The notes beneath the pieces were generated by a model, which worked only from the letters and a program-made list of their open reading frames with translations, searched no databases and had not been told where the DNA came from. The position numbers and the translations under genes were made by a program. From DATJGR01 sp963780795 (GTDB lineage Bacteria; Pseudomonadota; Gammaproteobacteria; Pseudomonadales; Azotimanducaceae), in NCBI GenBank assembly GCA_963780795.1, contig CAWADH010000008.1, forward strand, positions 744,001 through 808,000: 64,000 nucleotides of DNA. Reading direction: 5' to 3'. Of the stretch, positions 8,889 through 17,678 are shown in pieces (the stretch's first letter is position 1; each line of letters opens with the position of its first letter).

Positions 8889-9913
8889 ATGACCGACGTT
8901 CTCGCTGGTATTCCGCGTATCGATCTCGGCTTCACCCCCACACCGCTCGAACCACTCGATCGACTCTCCGAATCGCTCGGCGGCCCGCGCATCTGGATCA
9001 AACGAGACGACTGCACAGGGCTTGCAACCGGCGGAAACAAGACGCGCAAGCTGGAGTTTCTGATGGCCGATGCCATGGCACAGCGCGCGGACACGGTGAT
9101 CACGTTCGGCGCGGTGCAGTCGAATCACGCGCGCCAAACCGCTGCTGCCTGCGCGAAGCTCGGACTCGAATGTCATCTGATCCTGACCCGTCGAGTGACG
9201 TGGAAGCATCCCGAATACGAGACGAATGGAAATGTGCTGTTCGATCGGCTGTTGGGGGCGCATGTGCATCTTCTAGAGAGTGCAGACGCCGAAAACGTAC
9301 TTCGTGCCAAGCCATCGACAGGACCTTACGCGTAAAGGGCGACGCTGCTACGTGGTGCCAACGGGCGGTTCGAACGCAATCGGAGCGCTGGGATACGTGC
9401 GTTGTGCCGCTGAGATTCTGGATCAGAGCCAACGCCGCGGATTTCGACCGGATCTGATCGTGCATGCGACCTCGAGCGGCGGCACACAAACCGGCCTGAT
9501 CGCAGGGCTTTGCGGCTACGGAATCCGATTGCGGCGTGATCGGAATAAACGTCTACGACACCGACCATGAGCGCATCGAGCGTCGCATGGGTCGATTGCT
9601 CGGAGGAACTGCTGCAGCGCGTTGCAACTCGTCGCTGACGTTTCAGGAAGGGTGCGAATCTTGTTCACGAATTTCGTCGGCGAGGACTATGGCATTCCGA
9701 CCCGTGAAACCCTTCACGCGATCGCCACACTCGCGGCGACCGAAGGCGATCCTCGTTGATCCGGTGTATTCTGGAAAGGCACTCGGGGGGCCTTTTCGAG
9801 ATGATTCGACGAAACGATTTGGTCGGCCTGCAGATAACGTCGTTTTCGTCCATACTGGAGGAGTGGCCTCATTCCCCGTCTATGCCAGCGCCTTCACACC
9901 TGATGAGCGGTAG
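8889..9913 (+). pseudogene. Degraded D-cysteine desulfhydrase / ACC deaminase family gene
   Basis: A PLP-dependent enzyme of the D-cysteine desulfhydrase family, broken into several frames. Frame of 8889 gives MTDVLAGIPRIDLGFTPTPL and GGNKTRKLEFL (the PLP lysine region), ending at a stop at 9335. The homologous chain resumes in another frame with VVPTGGSNAIGALGYVRCA (about 9350), then in a third frame with IGINVYD (9536), back again for NFVGEDYGIPTRETLHAI (about 9670) and finally ILVDPVYSGKALGG (about 9750) to HTGG and a stop at 9913. At least four frame changes are needed. It is either a true pseudogene or, less likely, a locally bad stretch of sequence. Starts 9 bases after the DUF3445 gene. 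Confidence 0.85.
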
Positions 9914-10125
9914 CGAATAGTGTGACGGATGTCATACCTCGATAGGGGGCATCGGATGGGAGAATGCCAAGGCACGCCGAGCTTTGCGTCCTAACGATGC
10001 CAATGTGGGGCCTGCAAAGTGCGTGAAGTGTGCGATATCAACAGGAGGTTGATTAAGGTGAGGTCAGCGGCGCGCCAATCTGCAGACTCGTCGCCAATCA
10101 ACGCGCTCAGGGATAGAGCTCGGGA

Positions 10126-11577
10126 ATGTTGCTAGATCGAATCATCTCTTGGGTATTCCCTTCACTGACCCTTCAGGGAACGCCTTGGTACGCACTCTGG
10201 GAGTCAAAGGAACGAAGCGACTTCCTTCTCTTAGCCCGTATCCTCTTCATCGTAGTTGCCGCCGCATATGTGGCGCACTACGTCTTCTTTGATCGAGTTA
10301 TGAAGCTCGAGCCACTCGAGTTCTGGTTCCGCTTTCGGATGATCATGACCGCAGCTGCGCTCCTGACGGCGGGCTATTACTTCGTACCGTCACTGTACGA
10401 AGTTCGGTATTACAAGGTTCCTGCGATGATTGCGGGCGCCATATTCTGCTACTACCAAGCGCGAGTTCTTGTCTGGTACGAAGGTGGGCTTTACTTCTAC
10501 GCGTTCGCTTTCGTCATCGTTGCAACCGTCGTGCTAAGACTGAGCATTGCTCAAAGCCTCGTCTACGCGAGCACATTGATTGCCGCACAGTGGCACTCCT
10601 ATCTTGAAGCAGGAATTGGAGTTCCACTTCTCTTCAGCGCGACCGCGATCAGCTTGATCTTCATCGTGTTTGCACGGTCTGGATACGCGGCCGAATTGAA
10701 GTACTTCAAGGCGAACCAAGAAAACATCGAGAATCAGAGACAAATCATCGAACTGAACATTGAGTTCGCGGATCGTATTCGCGCGTTCCTTCCTAAAGAA
10801 ATCTCGGCTCGGCTCTTTCGATACGTCGAGGAACGGCGCATGACGATACTTCAAGCGATCGAGGAGGTTCTTCGTCCGCGACATCGCGATATCGCGTGCC
10901 TTTTTAGCGACATACGTGGTTTCACCAGAGCGACGCAAGGAAAGGGCGACGTGTTTCTTGATCAAGGTGTCATCCCAAACGTAAAGGAATGCACCTACGC
11001 TGTGGAGAGAAGCGGCGGCATTCCTCGAAAGATCGGAGATCTTCTATTTGCATACTTTGACCAGCCAAATCCACAAGACAACTTGGTCAGGTGCTTCAAG
11101 GCTGCTGTCGACGTAATTCAGGTGAATACCGAGTTCAACGAATCTCGGCCGGATCAAGAACCGATTAATAGATACGTTCTGATCACCTCCGGTGAAGCAG
11201 TGGTCGGGAATCTCGGCGGATTCGACTCTTCCATCGAGATCACAGCGCTCGGCAATCCCGTGAACTTTCTCAGTCGAATTGATGAGGCAACGAAACATCC
11301 CGCGATTCGAAACCTCGTCACCAATCAACACATCGTGATGGACGAAAGGACAGCCATGGGACTCGCGGCCATCCTTCCTCAATTTGAAGTCGATCACGTA
11401 GATCTAACGAAACTCGGCCTTCACATTCGCGACTTCGAAAGTGTCGATAAGATATTCTTGTTTCGCGTCGACCCTCTGACTGCCACAAACACAAATATGC
11501 AACTAAGAGGATTAGTGAGCACAGATGTCGCAGACACTTACCGCTCTAACCAACAGATACAAACAGTTCGCTCCTGA
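10126..11577 (+). CDS. Membrane-bound class III adenylate/guanylate cyclase
   Basis: 483 aa. Residues 1-185 hold about six membrane spans (for example LLLARILFIVVAAAYVAHYV and AFAFVIVATVVLRLSIA). A short helical linker (about 190-245) follows, then a class III cyclase domain. Catalytic features: metal aspartates in FSDIRGFT (D262) and KIGDLLFAYF (D305), adenine-type lysine K302, and the transition-state pair N380/R384 in GNPVNFLSRI. The purine-selecting position reads EITALG, Glu rather than the usual Asp/Thr, so ATP versus GTP preference is uncertain. First gene of a three-gene operon; GC is about 50% in the first lines, below the flanking genes. No strong ribosome-binding site is seen. Confidence 0.9.
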   Translation: MLLDRIISWVFPSLTLQGTPWYALWESKERSDFLLLARILFIVVAAAYVAHYVFFDRVMKLEPLEFWFRFRMIMTAAALLTAGYYFVPSLYEVRYYKVPAMIAGAIFCYYQARVLVWYEGGLYFYAFAFVIVATVVLRLSIAQSLVYASTLIAAQWHSYLEAGIGVPLLFSATAISLIFIVFARSGYAAELKYFKANQENIENQRQIIELNIEFADRIRAFLPKEISARLFRYVEERRMTILQAIEEVLRPRHRDIACLFSDIRGFTRATQGKGDVFLDQGVIPNVKECTYAVERSGGIPRKIGDLLFAYFDQPNPQDNLVRCFKAAVDVIQVNTEFNESRPDQEPINRYVLITSGEAVVGNLGGFDSSIEITALGNPVNFLSRIDEATKHPAIRNLVTNQHIVMDERTAMGLAAILPQFEVDHVDLTKLGLHIRDFESVDKIFLFRVDPLTATNTNMQLRGLVSTDVADTYRSNQQIQTVRS

Positions 11578-13024
11578 TCCTGAACTCCACGGCAGCTACT
11601 ACCCCACGGATGTATATCCGGGCGAGGCAATCTCAGCGACCGTAAGAAGCGTCGGTGGCGAAGGTGCAGTCGTTGAGTCCGCTCGAGTCTGGCGTCTCAG
11701 CCCGCTTGGGCTGGAACTCATCGTTGAGCCCCTGCCAAGTAAGCTGGAAGTGGGAAGCGTCGTGGATATCGACCTAAGGCTCGGCACAACTGTGACCTCG
11801 CTGGCCGGTCTCGCGATCATCACGGCAACGAACGAGGTCGGAAACAAGATTCTCGGAATTCGTTTGATCGACAGATCCCCGGAACGCTTTGATGGAACCG
11901 ACAGAAGAGGCACACCGCGTTGGATCTGCGGCGATCAATTTATTCCAGTTTGTGTAGCGGCGAACCCGGCTCGGTACAGCGACTTCGTCTATCTGCGCGT
12001 AAAGGAGATATCCGCAAACGGGATGCGACTCTTAACGAGTCTTCGCAACAAGTTCCTCGTTAAAGGCATGACGCTCGATTGTGTCGCGAGTTTTCCGTTC
12101 ATCTCTCAACTACCGCTGAAGATGGTTATTGAGAACGTTAGGCTCACCACAGACGGAGGCAAGGACTTTCTCTCGATCGGCGTGAGTCTGGGAGAACTCA
12201 GCCGACAAGAACGGCAAGTTATAGGTCAATACTTGATCCAATTCGGAGAGGGCGTGTCACTCGACGACCTCCGAAAGCAAGACTTGGCTCCAAGGTCACT
12301 AGGTTCGTCCGTGGAGTTTTCGTTCGTGCGCACGCTTGAAGACTACCAGCAGGTTCTAGAACTTCGGCGGCTGGCATATCGAGCAGCAGGAAAGATACCC
12401 GAGGATTTCGGTGCCAGTGATATGGCTGATATTTACGACACGCGATCCCGAATCGTGATTGGCAAACATCGAGGGAAGGTGGTCGCAAGCTCCGGCCTGG
12501 TCTTCAACGAGTACCACGATCGAATGGAGATCGAAGAGAACGTCGAATGGCCGCCGTTGCTGCCTCGGCGCGATGAAATGGTAGAGTCCATACGAACCTG
12601 CACGCATCCCTCGTTTCGTGGCAGCGATCTGCTGATGGCAATGTTCCAGTTCATTGCGATCACAGTTGCACAATCAAAACGGCGCTACATCGTGATCGGC
12701 TGCACCCATGACCTCGTCGGCCTGTATTCGAGAATAGGGATGGAGCGTCAAAAGATTGAATACCGTCACAGTAAGCTTGTGGACTCCCCACATACAGTGA
12801 TGCTCGGTGACATCCCGAAGGCCATGAGTGGTGCGACTGTGAACCCTCTGTTTTGGAACGCAGTCTGGGCCCCAACCACTAAGTACATGGTCGATACGCA
12901 GATCTTAGAGTTGACGCAGGCTGACAGGGCTCGAATGAATCTCTATCGCCTGTTCGGACCGATCTCTCTGTTGCTTCAACGTCGAATGAAGAGACCAAGG
13001 AAAACGGCGAAACCAAATGAGTGA
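11525..13024 (+). CDS. Tandem PilZ-like / N-acyl-amino-acid-synthase-like (GNAT) fusion
   Basis: 499 aa, apparently soluble. Residues about 35-120 look like a divergent PilZ barrel (RLSPLGLEL). Residues 120-245 form a better PilZ domain with the c-di-GMP motifs RGTPR (R128, R132) and EISANG (161-166). Residues 265-435 resemble N-acyl-amino-acid synthases and autoinducer synthases (FeeM-like GNAT fold): ELRRLAYRAAGKI, DTRSRIVIGKHRGKVVAS, an Arg-rich THPSFRGSDLLMAMF, and LYSRIGMERQKIEYRH. That would make it an acyltransferase gated by a cyclic dinucleotide; this is inference. It starts 53 bases inside the cyclase gene (ATG 11525, AGAGGA further upstream) and overlaps the methyltransferase by 8 bases. 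Confidence 0.75.
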   Translation: MSQTLTALTNRYKQFAPDPELHGSYYPTDVYPGEAISATVRSVGGEGAVVESARVWRLSPLGLELIVEPLPSKLEVGSVVDIDLRLGTTVTSLAGLAIITATNEVGNKILGIRLIDRSPERFDGTDRRGTPRWICGDQFIPVCVAANPARYSDFVYLRVKEISANGMRLLTSLRNKFLVKGMTLDCVASFPFISQLPLKMVIENVRLTTDGGKDFLSIGVSLGELSRQERQVIGQYLIQFGEGVSLDDLRKQDLAPRSLGSSVEFSFVRTLEDYQQVLELRRLAYRAAGKIPEDFGASDMADIYDTRSRIVIGKHRGKVVASSGLVFNEYHDRMEIEENVEWPPLLPRRDEMVESIRTCTHPSFRGSDLLMAMFQFIAITVAQSKRRYIVIGCTHDLVGLYSRIGMERQKIEYRHSKLVDSPHTVMLGDIPKAMSGATVNPLFWNAVWAPTTKYMVDTQILELTQADRARMNLYRLFGPISLLLQRRMKRPRKTAKPNE

Positions 13025-13778
13025 GATCGCCCTTGCGCCGCACCAGGTGGCCGAAGCAACGAGTACGGTCGACTGGAATGACTACGCACGCTGCTACGAC
13101 CTCCTTTGTGATCTGAACCCCGCTTATACCGAGCTTCTTGATGAGTTCCGGTCATTTGCCTTATCGACCATATCGCCCGGATCGCGAGTCCTTGATCTCG
13201 GTGGTGGCACGGGCAACTTCTTCTGCAAGGCGCTGCCATCTACGATTGCCAGTTCCAGCGAACTCATACACCTTGATGCTGATGCTGGAATGCTCTCGAT
13301 CGCCAACAAGAAGTATGTCGCTCGCGAGCTTCGGGTGGACATGATTCACCGAGACGCAAGCAAGAGCGTGTTTCCCGTGGGTTCGCTCGACTGCATCTTG
13401 TCAGTTAATGCCCTGTACGCAATGCCCCATCCTGAAGCGATCTTGAGACGAACCTTTCATTGGCTGCGTCCGGGCGGAAGCCTGTTCTTGGTTGACTTGG
13501 GGCGCATACAGGACACTACTGAGTGGACGTCGTTTCTTGTTAGGAGCAATCGCCGCACTCTCGGAGTCGTCCGCACTCTTCGCGTCTTGCTGAATGAAGG
13601 CCGTGTCATCTCTCGCGCAAACCGACGGATCGCTGACGCACAACGCGCAGGAGTCTATTGGCAACACACGGCGGAGCAGCTGCATCAGACGCTCGCGCAA
13701 ATCGGCTTCGAAATGGATACGGTACGGACCGTGTATCGCGGCTACAGCGACCTAGCGTTCGCCCGCAAGCCGATCTAA
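13017..13778 (+). CDS. Class I SAM-dependent methyltransferase
   Basis: 253 aa. Rossmann methyltransferase: motif I VLDLGGGTGNFF (about residues 59-70), acidic strand-2 end IHLDAD, motif IV-like LDCILSVNALYAMPHPEAI and post-motif LRPGGSLFLVDLG. Resembles the UbiE/small-molecule methyltransferase group (Methyltransf_11/25 type). ATG 13017 lies inside the end of the PilZ fusion gene (overlap 8 bases), so it is translationally coupled to it. Its substrate may be the product of the acyltransferase; inference only. Confidence 0.88.
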   Translation: MSEIALAPHQVAEATSTVDWNDYARCYDLLCDLNPAYTELLDEFRSFALSTISPGSRVLDLGGGTGNFFCKALPSTIASSSELIHLDADAGMLSIANKKYVARELRVDMIHRDASKSVFPVGSLDCILSVNALYAMPHPEAILRRTFHWLRPGGSLFLVDLGRIQDTTEWTSFLVRSNRRTLGVVRTLRVLLNEGRVISRANRRIADAQRAGVYWQHTAEQLHQTLAQIGFEMDTVRTVYRGYSDLAFARKPI

Positions 13779-13950
13779 ACCGCGTTCTATCCACGCCTCG
13801 TGCCATCCCCCTCGCCAATTGGTTAGAGCGACACCTTCGTGGCTTAGCGTCCCCAATATCCAAAGACAGTGTCAAAAGACGCTTGCGGGGTTGGTTCTGG
13901 CCAGTGGGCAGCGCTAAGCTCAAGCGCTGGTTCGCTGGCGCTTTCTGACG

Positions 13951-14169
13951 ATGACCCGATATGAGGCAGAAGATTTGATCCTCGACAGCATCCGATCCTT
14001 CGAAGCTGCGCACGAGGAGTCTCCGAAACTCGTTCGAGTAGGTCGCCGGGTATGGCGCGCAATGGCGCTGGCTCCACAGACCTCGCCAATCGAGTTCGGT
14101 GGCGTGACTCTTATGCTTGATCTAGACGTGTCCGACGAGGAAGCGGTCGCTCTTCCGTTCGACGACTGA
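13951..14169 (+). CDS. Small hypothetical protein
   Basis: 72 aa, unrecognised. Starts MTRYEAEDLILDSIRSFEAA and ends in an acidic tail (LDVSDEEAVALPFDD), with a plausible helix followed by strands. No clear ribosome-binding site precedes ATG 13951. A 7-bp hairpin (CAGCGCT/AGCGCTG, 13909-13929) lies just upstream and could end the cyclase operon transcript. The composition is protein-like, but support is weak. Confidence 0.35.
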   Translation: MTRYEAEDLILDSIRSFEAAHEESPKLVRVGRRVWRAMALAPQTSPIEFGGVTLMLDLDVSDEEAVALPFDD

Positions 14170-14229
14170 CTCGCTGAAAAACGAAGGGCCACCGGAGGCC
14201 ATCGTAGGTACTGACTTGGAAAGAACCAT

Positions 14230-15024
14230 ATGAATACGAATCGGGACATCACATACGCTGTAACCAACCACGTCGCGCACATCACCATCAACCGCCCCGA
14301 CGTCTACAACGCCTTTCGCGCCGAAACCTGCGAAGAATTGATCGCTGCGTTCGACGCGGCATCGTGGGACAGATCAGTGGCTGTTGTGGTGCTCGGCGGT
14401 GCCGGCGATCGCGCGTTCTGTACCGGCGGCGATCAGAAGTCCCACGCCGATGCGGGTGCGGGATACGGTGGGCGCGGCACCATCGGTCTGCCCATCGAGC
14501 AGGTTCACACCGCGATACGCGACTGTCCAAAACCGGTGATCGCGCGCGTGCAAGGGTTCGCCATCGGTGGCGGCAATGTGCTCGCCGCGCTGTGCGATTT
14601 GACGATCGCGTCGGAGAAAGCCGTGTTCGGCCAGGTCGGTCCGAAGATGGGATCGGTGGACCCGGGTTATGGCACGGCGTATCTCGCCCGCATCGTGGGT
14701 GAGAAGAAAGCGCGCGAGATGTGGTATCTGTGCCGGCGATACACCGCGGCCGAAGCGCTGGCAATGGGTCTGGTGAACGCGGTGGTGGCGCACGACAAGC
14801 TCGACGAAGAAGTCGCACGTTGGTGCGAGGAGCTGACGCAGCGCAGCCCCACGGCCATTTCGATCGCGAAGAAGTCGATCAACGCGGATACCGAGCATCA
14901 GCGCGGCATCGGCGCGCTCGGCATGCAAACGGTGGCGCTGTACTACGAGACGGATGAATCGAAGGAAGGCGGCAACGCGCAGCGCGAAAAACGCCCGCCG
15001 CGCTTCTACGAGCCGAAAGAGTAA
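14230..15024 (+). CDS. badI: 2-ketocyclohexanecarboxyl-CoA hydrolase (BadI-like crotonase)
   Basis: 264 aa, crotonase superfamily. Closest by eye to BadI, the ring-opening hydrolase of cyclohexanecarboxyl-CoA/benzoyl-CoA degradation, a MenB relative. Shared features: INRPDVYNAFRAETCEELI, the oxyanion-hole loop AFCTGGDQKSH, RVQGFAIGGGNVLA, and GPKMGSVDPGYGTAYLARI followed by GEKKAREMWYLCRRYTAAEA. The C-terminus YYETDESKEGGNA also matches. MenB (naphthoate synthase) is the alternative, but the GDQ-H loop and the spacing favour BadI. No other ring-degradation genes are visible, so it stands alone here. Confidence 0.82.
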   Translation: MNTNRDITYAVTNHVAHITINRPDVYNAFRAETCEELIAAFDAASWDRSVAVVVLGGAGDRAFCTGGDQKSHADAGAGYGGRGTIGLPIEQVHTAIRDCPKPVIARVQGFAIGGGNVLAALCDLTIASEKAVFGQVGPKMGSVDPGYGTAYLARIVGEKKAREMWYLCRRYTAAEALAMGLVNAVVAHDKLDEEVARWCEELTQRSPTAISIAKKSINADTEHQRGIGALGMQTVALYYETDESKEGGNAQREKRPPRFYEPKE

Positions 15025-15027
15025 GCG

Positions 15028-15330
15028 CTAGATCAGCAGTTCGGGGGCAGGCTCGAGCGTGCGGCTCGGCGCCGCTACCACATCGGCGATCTTGAGGCGT
15101 TCCGCCAACGTCATCTTGGGTTTGCGCACTTCGTATTCACGAGACTTCTGGAACCCGGCAAGTTCAACCTTCTCGTTGATGAAGCGTGCCAGGGCGGCGC
15201 GGGCGATCTCCTGCGTGCGGAACGGACCGCAGTCGCCTTCTCGCGCGCCGAAGTACCACTGCCCGTTCATCGCGAATACCCGCTCTGAACGGAAGTAGGT
15301 TTTTTCTTCGCGATCTTCTCGTCTACGCAT
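15028..15330 (-). CDS. DUF6316 family small protein
   Basis: 100 aa. The segment TYFRSERVFAMNGQWYFG followed by AREGDCGPF matches the short DUF6316 family (RSERF...GQWYF...REG...GPF). Function unknown; the aromatic FxxNGQWYF core and the paired helices that follow (EIARAALARFINEKVE) suggest a small folded domain. Start taken at ATG 15330 (MRRRED); the frame stays open to 15375, where the extra residues look non-coding. Convergent with the BadI-like gene (3-base gap) and divergent from glycyl-tRNA synthetase. Confidence 0.7.
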   Translation of the reverse strand: MRRREDREEKTYFRSERVFAMNGQWYFGAREGDCGPFRTQEIARAALARFINEKVELAGFQKSREYEVRKPKMTLAERLKIADVVAAPSRTLEPAPELLI

Positions 15331-15491
15331 GTTGGCTTTCAGGTTAAGTGCCGTGCCATTTGACCAAAACCCCATGCCCTACGTTGGGCGTGGCTTGTAC
15401 TTCGCTGTATAGCGCTTGTAACGCGTGCGAGCCTTTTCGCAAATCAAATCGGGTATAGTTCGCGGCTCGAAAATTGCGCCGAGCGAAGGAA

Positions 15492-16853
15492 ATGCCAGCA
15501 AATTCCATGGATGAGATCGTTTCGCTGTGTAAGCGGCGCGGCTTCATTTTCCAGAGCAGCGACATCTACGGTGGCTTGCAGGGCATCTACGACTACGGCC
15601 CGCTCGGCGTCGAGCTCAAGAACAATCTGAAAGCCGCTTGGTGGCGCTCGATGGTGTACGACCGTGACGACGTCGAGGGTCTCGACGCAGCGATCCTCAC
15701 CAACGCCAAGGTGCTGCACTACTCCGGCCACGAAGCCACCTTTTCAGACCCGTTGGTGGACTGTCGCAAGTGCAAGAGCCGGTGGCGCGCGGACCATCTC
15801 ACCGAGAACAAATGTCCGAGCTGCGGCTCGGCCGATCTCACCGATCCGCGCCCCTTCAATCTGATGTTCAAGACTACCGTTGGCCCGGTGGACGACGGCA
15901 GCTCGTTCGCCTATCTGCGGCCCGAAACGGCGCAGGCGATCTTCACCAACTTCAAGCACGTGCTCGATTCGACGTCGCGCAAGCTGCCGTTCGGCATCGC
16001 GCAGATCGGCAAGGCCTTCCGCAACGAAATCACGCCGCGCAACTTCATCTTCCGGGTGCGCGAATTCGAGCAGATGGAACTCGAGTTCTTCGTCAAACCG
16101 GGCACCGACGAAGCCTGGCACGAGCAGTGGGTAGAAAACCGTCTCGAGTGGTGGTCGGACCAAGGCGTCAATCGCAACCGGCTACAACTGTACAAAGTGC
16201 CGCGCGAAGAGCTCGCGCACTATTCGAAGGCCACCTTCGACGTGATGTACCACTTCCCGCATGGCGTGGAAGAACTGGAAGGCATCGCGAACCGAACCGA
16301 CTTCGACCTCGGTTCGCACACGCGTAGTCAGGCCGATTTCAACCTCACCGCCAAAGTGATGCCGAATACCGACTCGAACTCGAAGCTGGCCATCCACGAT
16401 CTCGAAACCAATTCGTGGATGGTGCCGTACGTCATCGAGCCGTCAGCAGGCGTCGATCGCGGTGTGCTCGCCGTGTTGAACGAGGCATATCAGGTGCAGA
16501 GGCTCGACAACGGCACGGAACGCACCGTGCTCGCACTGCGTCCGCACCTGGCGCCGATCAAAGTCGCCGTGCTGCCGCTGAAGCGCAACCACGAAGGCAT
16601 CATGGAGAAGGCACGCGGCCTGAAGCAGACACTACAACGCCTGGGCGTTGGCCGCGTGCTGTTCGAAGACACCGGCAACATCGGCAAAGGCTATCGGCGC
16701 CACGACGAGGTCGGCACGCCGCTGTGCGTAACCGTGGACTTCGAGACGATCGAAGGCGACCACACGGTGACCATCCGGGATCGCGACTCGATGCAGCAAC
16801 AGCGCGTCCACGTGGACGCGCTGTCGGACTACGTGAAGGACTACTTCAAATAG
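15492..16853 (+). CDS. glyS: Glycyl-tRNA synthetase, single-chain (alpha2) type
   Basis: 453 aa class II synthetase that charges tRNA-Gly, of the homodimeric archaeal/Gram-positive type (GlyQS), not the alpha2-beta2 GlyQ/GlyS enzyme common in many Gammaproteobacteria. Visible: the N-terminal CKRRGFIFQSSDIYGGLQG, a zinc site CRKC...CPSC at about residues 91-113, motif 2 FRNEITPRNFIFRVREFEQM, motif 3 IEPSAGVDRGVLAVL, and a C-terminal anticodon-binding domain from about residue 350. ATG 15492 is chosen; the next Met (15507) and a TTG at 15474 are alternatives. A -10-like TATAGT lies at 15454-15459. Confidence 0.95.
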   Translation: MPANSMDEIVSLCKRRGFIFQSSDIYGGLQGIYDYGPLGVELKNNLKAAWWRSMVYDRDDVEGLDAAILTNAKVLHYSGHEATFSDPLVDCRKCKSRWRADHLTENKCPSCGSADLTDPRPFNLMFKTTVGPVDDGSSFAYLRPETAQAIFTNFKHVLDSTSRKLPFGIAQIGKAFRNEITPRNFIFRVREFEQMELEFFVKPGTDEAWHEQWVENRLEWWSDQGVNRNRLQLYKVPREELAHYSKATFDVMYHFPHGVEELEGIANRTDFDLGSHTRSQADFNLTAKVMPNTDSNSKLAIHDLETNSWMVPYVIEPSAGVDRGVLAVLNEAYQVQRLDNGTERTVLALRPHLAPIKVAVLPLKRNHEGIMEKARGLKQTLQRLGVGRVLFEDTGNIGKGYRRHDEVGTPLCVTVDFETIEGDHTVTIRDRDSMQQQRVHVDALSDYVKDYFK

Positions 16854-16863
16854 ATTGGGGTTA

Positions 16864-17523
16864 CTACGCGGTCAGCGGACGCAGAATCAGCTCTACGCGA
16901 CGGTTCTGCGAGCGCCCCTCAGGCGTGTCGTTTGATGCGATTGGATATTGCGGCCCAACGCCTTGGGTCGCGATGCGCGCCGGCAGAATTCCCTGGCTCT
17001 GAAGATACGCGCCCACCGAGGCTGCACGCGCTTGCGAAAGCTGCATGTTGAGCTGCATCGAGCCGGTGCTGTCGGTGTGGCCCACCACGTCGATCATCGT
17101 CTTTTCGTATTGCTTCAGTACCAGCGCAACCGAATTCAGTACCGGATAGAAATTGGCGTTCACGTCCGATTGGTTCGTCGCGAAGGTGACATTGCCGGGC
17201 ATGTTTAGAATCAGGTTGTCGCCGTTGCGCGTAACGCTTACACCGGTTCCCTGGAGTTGCTGCCGCAGCTGCGCTTCCTGCTTGTCCATGTAGTTGCCGA
17301 CGGCGCCGCCCGCCAGAACTCCGACTCCCGCACCGATCAATGCGCTCTTGCGCGAGCCACCGGCAAGCGCGCCGATGATTGCGCCAGCTGCGGCACCCAC
17401 TCCAGCGCCTTTCGCGGTGTTGCTGGTTTGTTGTTGGCCTGTGTACGGATTCGTGGTCTGACACGCGCCCAGCAGCAGGCTGACCAACAATACCGCTCCG
17501 ATGGAGTAAGTCGTTCGATTCAT
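16864..17523 (-). CDS. OmpA-family lipoprotein with glycine-zipper (YiaD-like)
   Basis: 219 aa. Lipoprotein signal peptide with lipobox LLGAC at about residues 17-21. A glycine-zipper segment follows (GAGVGAAAGAIIGALAGGS repeated as ALIGAGVGVLAGGAVGNYMD), then an OmpA C-terminal peptidoglycan-binding domain (MIDVVGHTDSTGSMQLNMQL, SQARAASVGAYL, then NRRVELIL). It should sit in the outer membrane and tether it to peptidoglycan. Convergent with glyS (10-base gap), divergent from cysC. Confidence 0.92.
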   Translation of the reverse strand: MNRTTYSIGAVLLVSLLLGACQTTNPYTGQQQTSNTAKGAGVGAAAGAIIGALAGGSRKSALIGAGVGVLAGGAVGNYMDKQEAQLRQQLQGTGVSVTRNGDNLILNMPGNVTFATNQSDVNANFYPVLNSVALVLKQYEKTMIDVVGHTDSTGSMQLNMQLSQARAASVGAYLQSQGILPARIATQGVGPQYPIASNDTPEGRSQNRRVELILRPLTA

Positions 17524-17678
17524 CGCTAATCCTCAACGTGAACAAAATTGCGCGCGCCATTGTTATCCGATTTCTGCTGAACGCCAACTGAATGGGTCAC
17601 ATCGTAAGGAACTCGTGTGCTGCGTTGACTTGGCGGGATCGATTCCCCAACATCGGGGCTTTGCTGATCGGGCCGCCG

